Shown here: positions 45,131 to 53,692 of the stretch, piece after piece
How the letters are laid out: each line of letters opens with the position of its first letter
How positions within the stretch are numbered: the first letter of the stretch is position 1
Source of the DNA: Microbacteriaceae bacterium
GTDB taxonomy: Bacteria > Actinomycetota > Actinomycetes > Actinomycetales > Microbacteriaceae
Reading direction: 5' to 3'
DNA length: 64,000 nucleotides
Assembly: GCA_009780695.1 (NCBI GenBank)
Contig: WQZN01000003.1
Span: 1 to 64,000, forward strand
Program-made: the position numbers and the translations under genes
The notes under the pieces: model-generated
Told to the model about the DNA's origin: nothing
Databases searched by the model: none
The model's input: the letters and a program-made list of their open reading frames with translations, nothing else

Positions 45131-46609
45131 TTGGCTGACCAGACCTTGGCCGGCGTTTCAACGAAAGCGCCGGCTCGTCGTGCCGTCGACTGGCGGCGCG
45201 ACTACTCCCGGCGTCTGCTGGTGACGGACACGGTCGCTCTGGTTTGGGTTGTCTTCGGGGTTCAGATCCTGTGGCTGGGCATCGATCCGCAGCTTGAGTC
45301 AAGAACTCCGGGGCTGTCGGGCATCAGCTACTCCTGCATTTCGATCCTTGTCGTCGTCCTGTGGGTGGCGTCGCTGGGGTTCTCCGATACCCGCACCGCT
45401 CGCACGATCGGCACGGGCAGCGCCGAATACACGCGCACCGTCAACGCATCGCTCCGGCTGTTCGGGCTGCTCGCGATCGTGGCGTTCTTGCTGCATGCCG
45501 ATCTCGCGCGCGGTTATGTTCTGATCGCGCTGCCACTGGGCATGCTGGTGCTGCTGGCCGAGCGCTGGATGTGGCGACAGTGGTTGCACATGAAGCGCAG
45601 TCAGGGTGAGTATTCGTCTCGCGTGCTTCTGGTCGGGTCGGCGTCTTCGGTGGCGCAGACCGCGGCCGAGCTGATGCGCCAGACGCACTCGGGCTATCGC
45701 GTTGTCGGTGCGTGTCTGCCCGACCGCCGTGCCCCACGCGAGCTAGCCGCGAACCTGCCGGTCGTCGGGAACCTCGATGACGTCAGCGCTGCCATGGCTC
45801 AGGTCGACGCCGACACGGTGATCATCACGAGCAGCGACGACCTTCCGAACGACAAGGTGCGCCGCATCAGTTGGGGCCTGGTGCCCGGTAAACAGCACCT
45901 CGTCGTCGCTCCGAGCATCATCGATGTCGGCGGCCCGCGCATTCACACCCGACCCGTCGCAGGGCTGCCTCTGATCCACGTCGAGACCCCGACCTACGAG
46001 GGTGGGAAGCTCGTCGCAAAGCGGGCCTTCGATCTCGTCGTCGGCAGTCTGCTCATCGTGCTTCTTTCGCCGGTGCTGCTCGTGATCGCCCTAGCGGTCG
46101 CGACGAGTTCGAGCGGCCCGGTGTTGTTCCGTCAGAAGCGCATCGGCCTGAACGGCCGTCTTTTCAACATGCTCAAGTTCAGGTCGATGGTGGTCGACGC
46201 CGAGGCCAGGCTGGTCGAGTTGCACGCAGCACAGCGTGATGCCGGCAACGGGGTGCTTTTCAAGATGCAGGACGACCCGCGCGTCACCCGCGTCGGCCGC
46301 GTCCTGCGCCGCTACAGCCTCGACGAGCTGCCCCAGCTGTTCAACGTCGTGCTCGGCACCATGAGCCTTGTCGGACCGCGACCCTCTCTCGAACGCGAGC
46401 GGGATCAGTACGAGGAAGACATGTACCGTCGTTTCCTCGTCAAGCCGGGCATTACAGGTCTCTGGCAAGTCAGCGGTCGCTCTAACCTGACGTGGGAAGA
46501 GTCCGTCCGCCTCGATCTTTACTACGTCGAGAACTGGTCGATGACCGGAGATCTTTCGATTCTGTGGCGTACCGCGCGTGCTGTGTTGGACCGTGAGGGG
46601 GCCTACTGA
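45131..46609 (+). CDS. Polyprenyl-phosphate sugar-1-phosphate transferase (initiating enzyme)
   Basis: About 492 residues. Four N-terminal membrane spans, a central Rossmann-like CoA-binding domain (SRVLLVGSASSVAQTAAEL), then a fifth hydrophobic segment and the bacterial sugar-transferase domain from about residue 296: KRAFDLVVGSLLIVLLSP, GPVLFRQKRIGLNGRLF, MLKFRSMVVDAE, RRYSLDELPQLFNVVLGTMSLVGPRP and GLWQVSGRSNLTWEE. It loads the first sugar phosphate onto undecaprenyl phosphate. The start is uncertain: TTG 45131 is the best in-frame start, while a natural-looking GTG 45099 is in another frame and runs only 41 codons. The stop overlaps the next gene (TGATG). Confidence 0.92.
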   Translation: MADQTLAGVSTKAPARRAVDWRRDYSRRLLVTDTVALVWVVFGVQILWLGIDPQLESRTPGLSGISYSCISILVVVLWVASLGFSDTRTARTIGTGSAEYTRTVNASLRLFGLLAIVAFLLHADLARGYVLIALPLGMLVLLAERWMWRQWLHMKRSQGEYSSRVLLVGSASSVAQTAAELMRQTHSGYRVVGACLPDRRAPRELAANLPVVGNLDDVSAAMAQVDADTVIITSSDDLPNDKVRRISWGLVPGKQHLVVAPSIIDVGGPRIHTRPVAGLPLIHVETPTYEGGKLVAKRAFDLVVGSLLIVLLSPVLLVIALAVATSSSGPVLFRQKRIGLNGRLFNMLKFRSMVVDAEARLVELHAAQRDAGNGVLFKMQDDPRVTRVGRVLRRYSLDELPQLFNVVLGTMSLVGPRPSLERERDQYEEDMYRRFLVKPGITGLWQVSGRSNLTWEESVRLDLYYVENWSMTGDLSILWRTARAVLDREGAY

Positions 46610-47742
46610 TGACCGGATTGCTGGTGCACGAGTGGATCGAGAATCACGGCGGTGCCGAGAAAGTTCTCGACGAGATGGCAGCGACTTTTCCGGCCGCAAG
46701 CATTTATTGCTTGTGGGATGACTCGAAGCAGCGGTACGAATCGGGGCGCGTGGTCGAGTCATGGCTCGCGAAAACGCCGCTTCGACGCCACAAGGCGTTG
46801 GCGCTGCCGCTTATGTCACCAACCTGGCGCTCGTACTGGAAAGAGAACGGCCGTCCCGAGTGGGTGTTACTTAGCTCGCACTTGTTTGCGCATCACTTCG
46901 GAAGTCAACGACGGCTCAAGGACGTGCCGAAACTCGCCTATGTATATACGCCTGCGCGCTATCTCTGGGCGCCTGAGTCGGATCCGCGCGGCGCCAGCGT
47001 GGGCGTGCGTCTGGTTGCGCCCTATTTTCGGAGGCTTGACCGACGGCGAGCTCAGCAACTCGATGAGATCGCTGCTATCAGTCACTTCATTAGTGAGCGC
47101 ATCTCTCGGTCTTGGGGTCGTGAGTCAACCGTCATCTATCCGCCAGTTTCTGTCAACAAAATCCAGGCTGTAGCGGACTGGCGCATCAAGCTTTCAGATG
47201 AAGAACGACGAGTCGTCGATGCATTGCCAGCGGAATTCGTGTTTGGTGCGTCGCGCATGGTTCCGTACAAGCGGCTCGATGTCGTCATCGACGCCGGTTC
47301 AGCAGCCGGGATCCCCGTCGTCCTGGCAGGCGATGGTCCGGAAGCGTCTGCGCTGAAGGTCAAGGCTCAAGACGCTGATGTTCCGGTCCTATTCCTTGGT
47401 CGCGTCTCTGATGCGTTGATGCGGGTGCTGTACCAGCTTGCAACGGTATATGTGTTCGCCCCGGTTGAGGATTTCGGGATAATGCCGATTGAGGCTATGG
47501 CGCTCGGAACTCCTGTGGTCGTAAATAGCGTCGGAGGGGCGCGGGAAACGGTCGACATACTTCGAGGTGGAAGTCACACTGAGGACTTCTCAACCTCCGG
47601 ACTCCAACTCGCCATCGACAGCGCACGCCGTGCGGATATGTCGAATGCTCAAGCGGTGGCTGAACAGCACTTCGGTGAGGCTCGCTTTATAACCCAGTTG
47701 GAGCAATGGGTCAGTAACGCGGCGGTGTCCAGGCGGGGCTAA
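46609..47742 (+). CDS. Family 4 glycosyltransferase
   Basis: 377 residues. N-terminal LLVHEWIENHGGAEKVLDEM is the usual GT4 acceptor-domain start with the GGAE motif. The donor site is seen in ASRMVPYKRLDVVIDA, VVLAGDGPEASALK and FLGRVSDALMRVLYQLATVYVFAPVEDFGIMPIEAMALGTPVV (E-x7-E region). It transfers a sugar from a nucleotide donor to the lipid-linked glycan; the specific sugar is unknown. One-base overlap with the upstream transferase. From here the DNA is visibly less GC-rich. The 3' end overlaps the convergent epimerase gene by four bases. Confidence 0.88.
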   Translation: MTGLLVHEWIENHGGAEKVLDEMAATFPAASIYCLWDDSKQRYESGRVVESWLAKTPLRRHKALALPLMSPTWRSYWKENGRPEWVLLSSHLFAHHFGSQRRLKDVPKLAYVYTPARYLWAPESDPRGASVGVRLVAPYFRRLDRRRAQQLDEIAAISHFISERISRSWGRESTVIYPPVSVNKIQAVADWRIKLSDEERRVVDALPAEFVFGASRMVPYKRLDVVIDAGSAAGIPVVLAGDGPEASALKVKAQDADVPVLFLGRVSDALMRVLYQLATVYVFAPVEDFGIMPIEAMALGTPVVVNSVGGARETVDILRGGSHTEDFSTSGLQLAIDSARRADMSNAQAVAEQHFGEARFITQLEQWVSNAAVSRRG

Positions 47743-48686
47743 TTTGCCAACCCGGCTGTCCACTCAAAGGTAGAGGTGAGACCGTCCAGGAGCGAGATCT
47801 GTGGCGAATAGCCTAGGGCTGCCAGCGCGGAGATATCTCCTCGCCAATGAAGCGGGTCCCCTTCTCGGACCTCTCCGCTGAATTCGACTTCAGCGACAGA
47901 GCCGGCAACGTTTCGCAGGGACTCGGCGAGTTCGCCGAGTGTTGTCTCGGCTCCCGAACCAACGTTGAATGTCTCGCCGCGGAGCTCTGCGTTCTGAGCA
48001 ACTATCCACATAGCTCGAGCCGCATCTTCGACGTGGACAAAGTCGCGCGACACATCGGGACTCCCAAGCATGCGCAGCGGGGTTTCGCCGGCAGCTAGAC
48101 GACGAGATATATCGAATACGACTTGTTTCTGTTGCCCTGGCCCATAGATTGAAAAAGGGCGAACAGAGGCACCGGGAACACCAAAGTTGTGGGCAAAGAG
48201 CGAAACATATTGTTCTGCGACTAGTTTTGATACCCCGTATGGGGAGAGCGGGTTTCTCGGGTGCGACTCGTCCATCGGCTGATATACACTCGTTCCGTAT
48301 ACTGCGGCAGATGACGCGTAAATAAAACGCGGGGGAACGGTCAAGTTCCGGAGATGCTGAAGTATTCGTACGACGCTACGTGTGTTCGCGTCGAGGTCGC
48401 CTATTGGATCCTTTACCGAATATGGGACAGATGCGCTACCGGCCAGGAAAAAAACAGCGTCATACTCACTGGTGAGATAAGTTGCAGGGTCCGCTGTCTC
48501 GAGATTTGCAAACACAGAGACCTGAGGCTTGCGAAGCGAGGGGAGCGCTGGTCGGTCGTGTCGGCTTATCCCGGTGACGTGAACTCCTTTGCCTACAAGG
48601 AGATCGACCATCCAAGAACCCCAAAAACCGGACGCTCCGAGTACGGCAGCTGAACGGATCGTGCTGTCGTCGTCTTGTGACGTCAT
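47739..48686 (-). CDS. NAD-dependent nucleotide-sugar epimerase/dehydratase (SDR)
   Basis: 315 residues of the extended SDR family. Rossmann AAVLGASGFWGSWMVDLL near residue 13, FLAGSASVPYSVKDP, then the Ser-Tyr-Lys active site FIYASSAAVYG and NPLSPYGVSKLVAEQY (YxxxK). C-terminal substrate-domain features: VRPFSIYGPGQQ and DVSRDFVHVEDAARA. It probably makes a nucleotide-activated sugar for the locus; which one cannot be read from sequence. Its start overlaps the stop of the next minus-strand glycosyltransferase by four bases. Confidence 0.85.
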   Translation of the reverse strand: MTSQDDDSTIRSAAVLGASGFWGSWMVDLLVGKGVHVTGISRHDRPALPSLRKPQVSVFANLETADPATYLTSEYDAVFFLAGSASVPYSVKDPIGDLDANTRSVVRILQHLRNLTVPPRFIYASSAAVYGTSVYQPMDESHPRNPLSPYGVSKLVAEQYVSLFAHNFGVPGASVRPFSIYGPGQQKQVVFDISRRLAAGETPLRMLGSPDVSRDFVHVEDAARAMWIVAQNAELRGETFNVGSGAETTLGELAESLRNVAGSVAEVEFSGEVREGDPLHWRGDISALAALGYSPQISLLDGLTSTFEWTAGLAN

Positions 48687-49819
48687 TTTTTTCCCCCGGC
48701 AGCTAGCCGCAATACGCTCTCAAGTTGGGAAGCAACGGCTTGCCAAGTGAATTGCGCGACTGTGCGTTCGCGTGCTGATCGCCCCAGCCGCGCCGCGAAT
48801 TCAGTGTCACTGAGCAGCCGAATAAGCGCGTCGCCGATTTCCTGAGGACTCTCCGGGTCGACGGTTAGGCCCGTCACCTCGTTCAGCACCGCCTCGGCTG
48901 GTCCACCGACGTTTCCAGCTACTGCTGGGAGCCCCCATGCGGCGGCCTCGAGGTAGACGACAGGGAAACCTTCGCCACCGACTTCATTTTTCGGATAGCG
49001 ACTCGGCATCGCGAACACATGGCTCGTCGCCAGCAACTCATTCTTTAGGTCGTCACCAACGCCACCGACGAACTCGACTGCGTCATCGAGGCCCAACTGG
49101 CGGGCGCGCGCTTCGAGCTCTGAACGGATGCGGCCGTCGCCCACAACGACCCAACGCACGGTTGGGACTGCTGCTCGGACGCGGGGGAGCGCCTCGAGAA
49201 TCATGTCATGCCCCTTGTACCAGTCACGTAGCCGCGCGATGGTGAGGATGGTCGGCCTGTCCGCGCGGTCTGCGGTGTGCGGAGCGGGGATCTGGACACC
49301 AGGGTTGATGACGTGGATCGGTGAGTGGATTCCGCGGCCCGAGGCTGTTCTGAGTTGGTCCCGCGTGTATTCACTAACGGCGATCGCGGATGCGCTCCGT
49401 TTTAGCGACCAGGCGGCCATTCCAGGGCGCCCTGCGATTTCTTTGCCATATGTGTACAGCACGGTCGGAACGCCATATCGGTGCGCGATCATGGCTGCAA
49501 CAGGGCCCGACACAACGTGCCCATTCAGCACCACATCAGGACGCCATTTCCGCGGGGCTAGCAGCCCGCTGGCGTTGAATGCGGCATTTCGAAGAAGGGC
49601 GCGAGAGAAAGGGTTCGGCACCCGATAAACAACTTGCCCCGCGTCGTTGTCGAAGGCTTCACTTCCATCTGTTTGCGGCGTAATGACGCGCACCTCGGTG
49701 TTCGGCATCGCACTAGTGATGTTGTGAAGCAGGCGTTGGATGCCGCCGTGAGCCGGTGGGTAGTCTGGCGTCACGAGCAGGACTCGCAGAGTCCTTCCGA
49801 CAGCCGGGGGAGTCACCAT
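48683..49819 (-). CDS. Family 4 glycosyltransferase
   Basis: 378 residues. VLLVTPDYPPAHGGIQRLLHNI near the start (GGIQR acceptor motif), VLYTYGKEIAGRPG, then donor-domain ILTIARLRDWYKGHDMILEAL, VVGDGRIRSELEARARQL, FVGGVGDDLKNELLATSHVFAMPS and GFPVVYLEAAAWGLPAVAGNVGG. On the minus strand TAGCTT lies 6 bases before the ATG (leaderless pattern). It forms an overlapping pair with the SDR gene. Confidence 0.87.
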   Translation of the reverse strand: MVTPPAVGRTLRVLLVTPDYPPAHGGIQRLLHNITSAMPNTEVRVITPQTDGSEAFDNDAGQVVYRVPNPFSRALLRNAAFNASGLLAPRKWRPDVVLNGHVVSGPVAAMIAHRYGVPTVLYTYGKEIAGRPGMAAWSLKRSASAIAVSEYTRDQLRTASGRGIHSPIHVINPGVQIPAPHTADRADRPTILTIARLRDWYKGHDMILEALPRVRAAVPTVRWVVVGDGRIRSELEARARQLGLDDAVEFVGGVGDDLKNELLATSHVFAMPSRYPKNEVGGEGFPVVYLEAAAWGLPAVAGNVGGPAEAVLNEVTGLTVDPESPQEIGDALIRLLSDTEFAARLGRSARERTVAQFTWQAVASQLESVLRLAAGGKK

Positions 49820-49825
49820 GCCTCG

Positions 49826-49831
49826 AAGCTA
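49826..49831 (-). promoter_or_regulatory. -10 element, leaderless GT4/SDR operon
   Basis: TAGCTT on the minus strand, 6 bases before ATG 49819. Confidence 0.45.
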
Positions 49832-49938
49832 CCAGCCTGAGGAGCCGCCCCATACGCTCGATTGAGGTGCTGCGCACATCTGACAGCCTCGGCACCTCGG
49901 TGGTTGAGAAACGCATTGAAATGGGGGAACTGACGAGA

Positions 49939-50988
49939 ATGATCCGAGTCACTTGGCTCGCCCTGGAGTGGCCCCGAGAGGGTCAGCACGCGGGCGGCGT
50001 CGGCAGGTACGTCAAGCGTCTTGCTGAGCGAATGAAGGACCTTGTGGATCTCACCGTGGTTGTCTACGAAGGTGCCGAGCCCGTGGCAGGTGTCCGGTTC
50101 GTGACCATTCCCGTGCCGAGGGGGCGAGTCGATCGCTATTACAAGGGCGCCTACATCAGCCGTAACGCGGTTGCATCAACCGGAGCAGATTTGGTTCACG
50201 CACACGGCGATGATTTTCTGCTGCGAAGAGGCGTGCCCATTATTAGATCTTTCTATGGTTCCTCGTGGGAGGAAGCAAAGACATCGAATGGGCTTCGGAA
50301 ACTGAATCACGCGGTTCTTGCTATTGGCGAAGTAAGGTCACAGCGTCGCTCGGTGTTGCGGCTTGGGATTGCGCCCGAGTCAGTCGAGAGATTTCGATGC
50401 GACTATATTGTGCCTCCGTATTTGAGGGCCGACGTAAGCGAAGCCGAGCGAAATCCGGCTGATCTTCCGACGGTGGTATTTATCGGAAGCTTCGACGGGC
50501 GTAAGCAAGGCAGACTTGTACAGGACGCCGTTCAAGCGATGAGAAATTCTGGGCGGGAGGTCCGGCTCATAGTGGTCGGTCCTGACGCTGATGCTTCGTC
50601 GTGGGAGCCCTGGGTCGACCATCGCTCAGGTCTATCTGACTCCGGCGTGTCGAAAGTGCTCGACGAAGCATGGGTGCTTGCGTCGCCGTCACTTTACGAA
50701 GGTTTCGGTATTCCGATTCTCGAAGGACTCGACCACCATCTTCAGGTGGTTGCGTTCCCAAACCCTGGGTCCGAGTTCCTGTTCAGAACAGCGATGCCCG
50801 ACATTCCGCTAACCCTCGCGAGGAGCGAAGAATTTGCTCGTGAACTTGCAGCCGCGGTGAGTTTGGGGCCTCTCCTTGGGTCGGCGCAAAGAGAAGCAGC
50901 TGACCAACTGGTCGACGCAATATCGCGTCAAGGGTCACCAGAAAGGCTGCTTTCTATTTATGAAGACGCGCTTGCTGCGACGCCGTAG
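49939..50988 (+). CDS. Family 4-like glycosyltransferase
   Basis: About 349 residues. N-terminal TWLALEWPREGQHAGGVGRYVKRL (GGVGRY acceptor motif), LVHAHGDDFLL, and donor-domain VVFIGSFDGRKQGRLVQDAV, LIVVGPDADAS and VLDEAWVLASPSLYEGFGIPILEGL. ATG 49939 is preferred (upstream GGGGGAA); ATG 49921 is in frame and possible. It is divergent from the preceding pair. The 3' end overlaps the convergent downstream glycosyltransferase by 31 bp, a sign of tight packing or past rearrangement. Confidence 0.82.
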   Translation: MIRVTWLALEWPREGQHAGGVGRYVKRLAERMKDLVDLTVVVYEGAEPVAGVRFVTIPVPRGRVDRYYKGAYISRNAVASTGADLVHAHGDDFLLRRGVPIIRSFYGSSWEEAKTSNGLRKLNHAVLAIGEVRSQRRSVLRLGIAPESVERFRCDYIVPPYLRADVSEAERNPADLPTVVFIGSFDGRKQGRLVQDAVQAMRNSGREVRLIVVGPDADASSWEPWVDHRSGLSDSGVSKVLDEAWVLASPSLYEGFGIPILEGLDHHLQVVAFPNPGSEFLFRTAMPDIPLTLARSEEFARELAAAVSLGPLLGSAQREAADQLVDAISRQGSPERLLSIYEDALAATP

Positions 50989-52100
50989 AAGAACTCGGAA
51001 TAGCGTTCCTGGATTTGTCCGTCAAGCGGAACGGGTCTCTGTCGCTCAAGGTGACCGTGGATGGATGTGCGCAGTTCCGCGTCTGCAACGAGACGCTTCA
51101 GCGCGTCGGACAAGGAATCAGAATCTCCGCTGGAGAACAACAGGCCGTTGTGGCCATCGACGATCCATTCGGTCGGTCCTCCTATGTCCGCGGCGATCGT
51201 GGGCAGACACACAGCGAGATATTGCAGAACGTTCTGGCCAAGTGGCTCGGGACGAGTCGAAGCTTGAACCCCGATATCCCACGTTGTGAGCAACGTCCAA
51301 ATGTCCTCAACGTGCCCAAGGAACCTCACTTGCGTTCCCACCCCCAACTGATGTGCCAAAGCTTGTAGCTCAACGAGGAACTGCTCATTTCCGAAAGCCG
51401 GCGAGCCTGCGAGCTCAAGAACAATTCCCGTGCCGCGGAACGCTTTCGCAAAGGCTTCGATCAGGAGGCCTTGCCCCTTCCAATCGGAGAGACGTGCCAG
51501 CATGCCGATCGTGAGAACTTGAGGCCTGACCTGAATAGGTTCGCGATGGCGATCGAGGCCGATTGAAGATGCAATTACCGCCCGGGGACTATGTTCTGGC
51601 AAGAAACTCGCCGCGGTTGAGAGAGTAAAGGCGGAGTTCGCTATCACGCCATCTGCGCGTCCGAGCACGAACTTGATCCCACGGAACCCGAACTTGCCGA
51701 TTGAGTCGGCCGACACTTCGTCGCGCAGATGCACAATGAGCCGGCGGCGACTTCCTGCAGTGGCTATCCAGCCGATAAGAGCAGCACGACTGGTGTTTGC
51801 ATGAACTACTTCGGCTCCCCGGAATGAACGGCGCACCCGAAGCGCAACCCCCTGTGCGACGATGCGTGCAATCAGCGCCATTCTGCCGAGAGGCGTAGCC
51901 CGTCCGCTTGCCCCCGGTGGCTGGCGCACGCCGACAGCGATGACCTGCTCGGAAGGAAGCTGGGCATAGATCCCGACCCCATCGCCTTTGGGAACAAACA
52001 CACGCGCCTGCCATGGGCAGGGAGGTGCCACCAAGCGCAACAGCGCGAACTCAGCTCCGCCCGGCTCAACGGTGTGGTCAATGTGAGCTACTCGTGTCAA
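50958..52100 (-). CDS. Family 4 glycosyltransferase
   Basis: About 380 residues. RVAHIDHTVEPGGAEFALLRL gives the GGAE acceptor motif. Also VVHANTSRAALIGWIA, RADGVIANSAFTL, then the donor domain VLTIGMLARLSDWKGQGLLIEAF, LELAGSPAFGNEQFL, FLGHVEDIWTLLTTWDIGVQAST and PEPLGQNVLQYLAVCLPTIAADIGG. TTG 52100 is chosen because it opens directly on the conserved N terminus after GGGGGCGAACC; the longer frame from 52253 lacks family similarity upstream. Confidence 0.82.
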   Translation of the reverse strand: MTRVAHIDHTVEPGGAEFALLRLVAPPCPWQARVFVPKGDGVGIYAQLPSEQVIAVGVRQPPGASGRATPLGRMALIARIVAQGVALRVRRSFRGAEVVHANTSRAALIGWIATAGSRRRLIVHLRDEVSADSIGKFGFRGIKFVLGRADGVIANSAFTLSTAASFLPEHSPRAVIASSIGLDRHREPIQVRPQVLTIGMLARLSDWKGQGLLIEAFAKAFRGTGIVLELAGSPAFGNEQFLVELQALAHQLGVGTQVRFLGHVEDIWTLLTTWDIGVQASTRPEPLGQNVLQYLAVCLPTIAADIGGPTEWIVDGHNGLLFSSGDSDSLSDALKRLVADAELRTSIHGHLERQRPVPLDGQIQERYSEFFYGVAASASS

Positions 52101-52264
52101 AGGTTCGCCCCCGGGCTGCTGTACGCGAATTCGATTCGCGCGACTGATGCGCTTGCGTCCACTGGCAGCCCGGTGCACGGAGTAGAAGCAACCGGGCGTC
52201 CTCAATCTCAACGTACCCAATTCAATGCCATGATGAGGCGTCGGACGAAGCAAGAGGAGGCAAG

Positions 52265-52816
52265 TTGCCGCTGCTCAAGCCCCGCCCTAGAGGGTTCCAA
52301 TCCAAGCCTCGGTTGAACAAGCTGCCGAAAGCTCAACCATCCTCACTCGATGTGATTCTGTTCGCCCTGCGGCGCCGACTGGCGGACGGTCCCATTGGGC
52401 GTTTTGCGCGATACGCAGTGGAGCGAAATATCTACATCGTCGGGGCGAATGGGCCCGCCTGCGAAATCGCTGAGACCGCCACGCTGCAGAACGTTCACAT
52501 AAATGCCACTAGCGGTCGGGTCGTCCTCGGGGACTGGGTGATGCTGGCTCCAGGCGTGTGTCTCGTGGCCGGCGCTCATGACTTCAGCAAGGTCGGGTCT
52601 GAAAGGCGTTCTGCGATCCCGGATTCAGGCCACGACATCATCATCGAGGCCGGCGTATTCGTCGGAACAAACGCGATTGTCATCGGCCCGTGTCGCATCG
52701 GGGAGAACTCGGTGGTGGCAGCGGGTGCAGTCGTTACGTCAGACGTTCCCCCCGGTGTCATCGTTGCTGGGACACCCGCCCGAGTCGTCAAGGAACTCGA
52801 TCTGACGTGGTCATGA
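52265..52816 (+). CDS. Hexapeptide-repeat (left-handed beta-helix) acetyltransferase
   Basis: 183 residues. Hexapeptide turns are visible from about residue 75 (ATLQNVHINATSGRVVLGDWVM), then GAHDFSKVG with the family's catalytic His, GVFVGTNAIVIGPCRIGENSVVAAGAVVTSDVPPGVIVAGTPARVVK. It probably O-acetylates a sugar of the polysaccharide or its precursor with acetyl-CoA. TTG start backed by a strong GAGGAGG (52254-52260). Overlaps the next gene by ATGA. Confidence 0.88.
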   Translation: MPLLKPRPRGFQSKPRLNKLPKAQPSSLDVILFALRRRLADGPIGRFARYAVERNIYIVGANGPACEIAETATLQNVHINATSGRVVLGDWVMLAPGVCLVAGAHDFSKVGSERRSAIPDSGHDIIIEAGVFVGTNAIVIGPCRIGENSVVAAGAVVTSDVPPGVIVAGTPARVVKELDLTWS

Positions 52817-53679
52817 CCGGCGAGGGACTGGACACAGGGCAGCCGACAGTCTCGGTTGTTATCGCCACGTACAGAAGCTCATACCTAACCGAAACCCTCG
52901 CCTCCGTTATCTCGCAGACACATCATGAACTCGAAATTCTGGTTCTCGATGACGCAAATGAACCTGAGTGCCGAGATCTTGTGGCCGCGATGGGCGACTC
53001 TCGGTTGAGATACATTGCAAACCAAAATTCGCTCGGTCCCGCGCTAAATCACGCGAAGGGTATTTCTGAGGCGACCGGCAGCTACATTGCGCTCGTCAAT
53101 CATGACGACATCCTCGAGCCTTCAGCCTTGGAACGCTTCGTGGCAGCACTCTCGGCGGTGCCGGAGGCGGTTGCGGCCTTTTCTCGCCCGCGTGTGATCC
53201 TGGCTGACGGAACCGAAGACAGCAAGAAAACCGAACAGGCCTGGGCTACCTGGAACCTCGTTGATATACCTAACGGTGTTATTAACGAATGGACGCGACT
53301 TGGTATGCGATTAGCATTTCCGATTAATCCAAGTGCCGTGTTTCGCGCACACGTCATTAAGGACATTGGTGTGCCCAAAGCCGTCGGGGGATCTTATGAT
53401 TATTGGGTAGCATATCGCGCCGCTCGTTTGGGCCCTGTCATACATGTCCCGGAGGCAATTGGCTATTGGCGTGAGCACGACGGAAATCTGACGATTGTCC
53501 GCTCGGCTGCTCGCACGTTTGAGCGTGTCTACCTTGATGGACATCTTATATTTGATGCGGGGCTCTCATTGCGTGAGCGATCACGAGCGTTAGGCCGCTT
53601 GCCGCGATCTATAGGTGCATGGCTGCGGGATATTTTGCGATCGCGACGAGCTGCGACACATACTTCAGCGCGTAGCTAG
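52813..53679 (+). CDS. Family 2 glycosyltransferase
   Basis: About 288 residues, soluble GT-A fold. SVVIATYRSSYLTETLASVISQTHHELEILVLDDANEPEC near the N terminus, LNHAKGISEATGSYIALVNHDDILEPSALE (the DxD-equivalent DDI), and later GGSYDYWVAYRAARLG. A typical inverting glycosyltransferase adding one sugar to the repeat unit. ATG 52813 overlaps the acetyltransferase stop, so the two are coupled. Confidence 0.87.
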   Translation: MTGEGLDTGQPTVSVVIATYRSSYLTETLASVISQTHHELEILVLDDANEPECRDLVAAMGDSRLRYIANQNSLGPALNHAKGISEATGSYIALVNHDDILEPSALERFVAALSAVPEAVAAFSRPRVILADGTEDSKKTEQAWATWNLVDIPNGVINEWTRLGMRLAFPINPSAVFRAHVIKDIGVPKAVGGSYDYWVAYRAARLGPVIHVPEAIGYWREHDGNLTIVRSAARTFERVYLDGHLIFDAGLSLRERSRALGRLPRSIGAWLRDILRSRRAATHTSARS

Positions 53680-53692
53680 ATAGTACTGAGAG

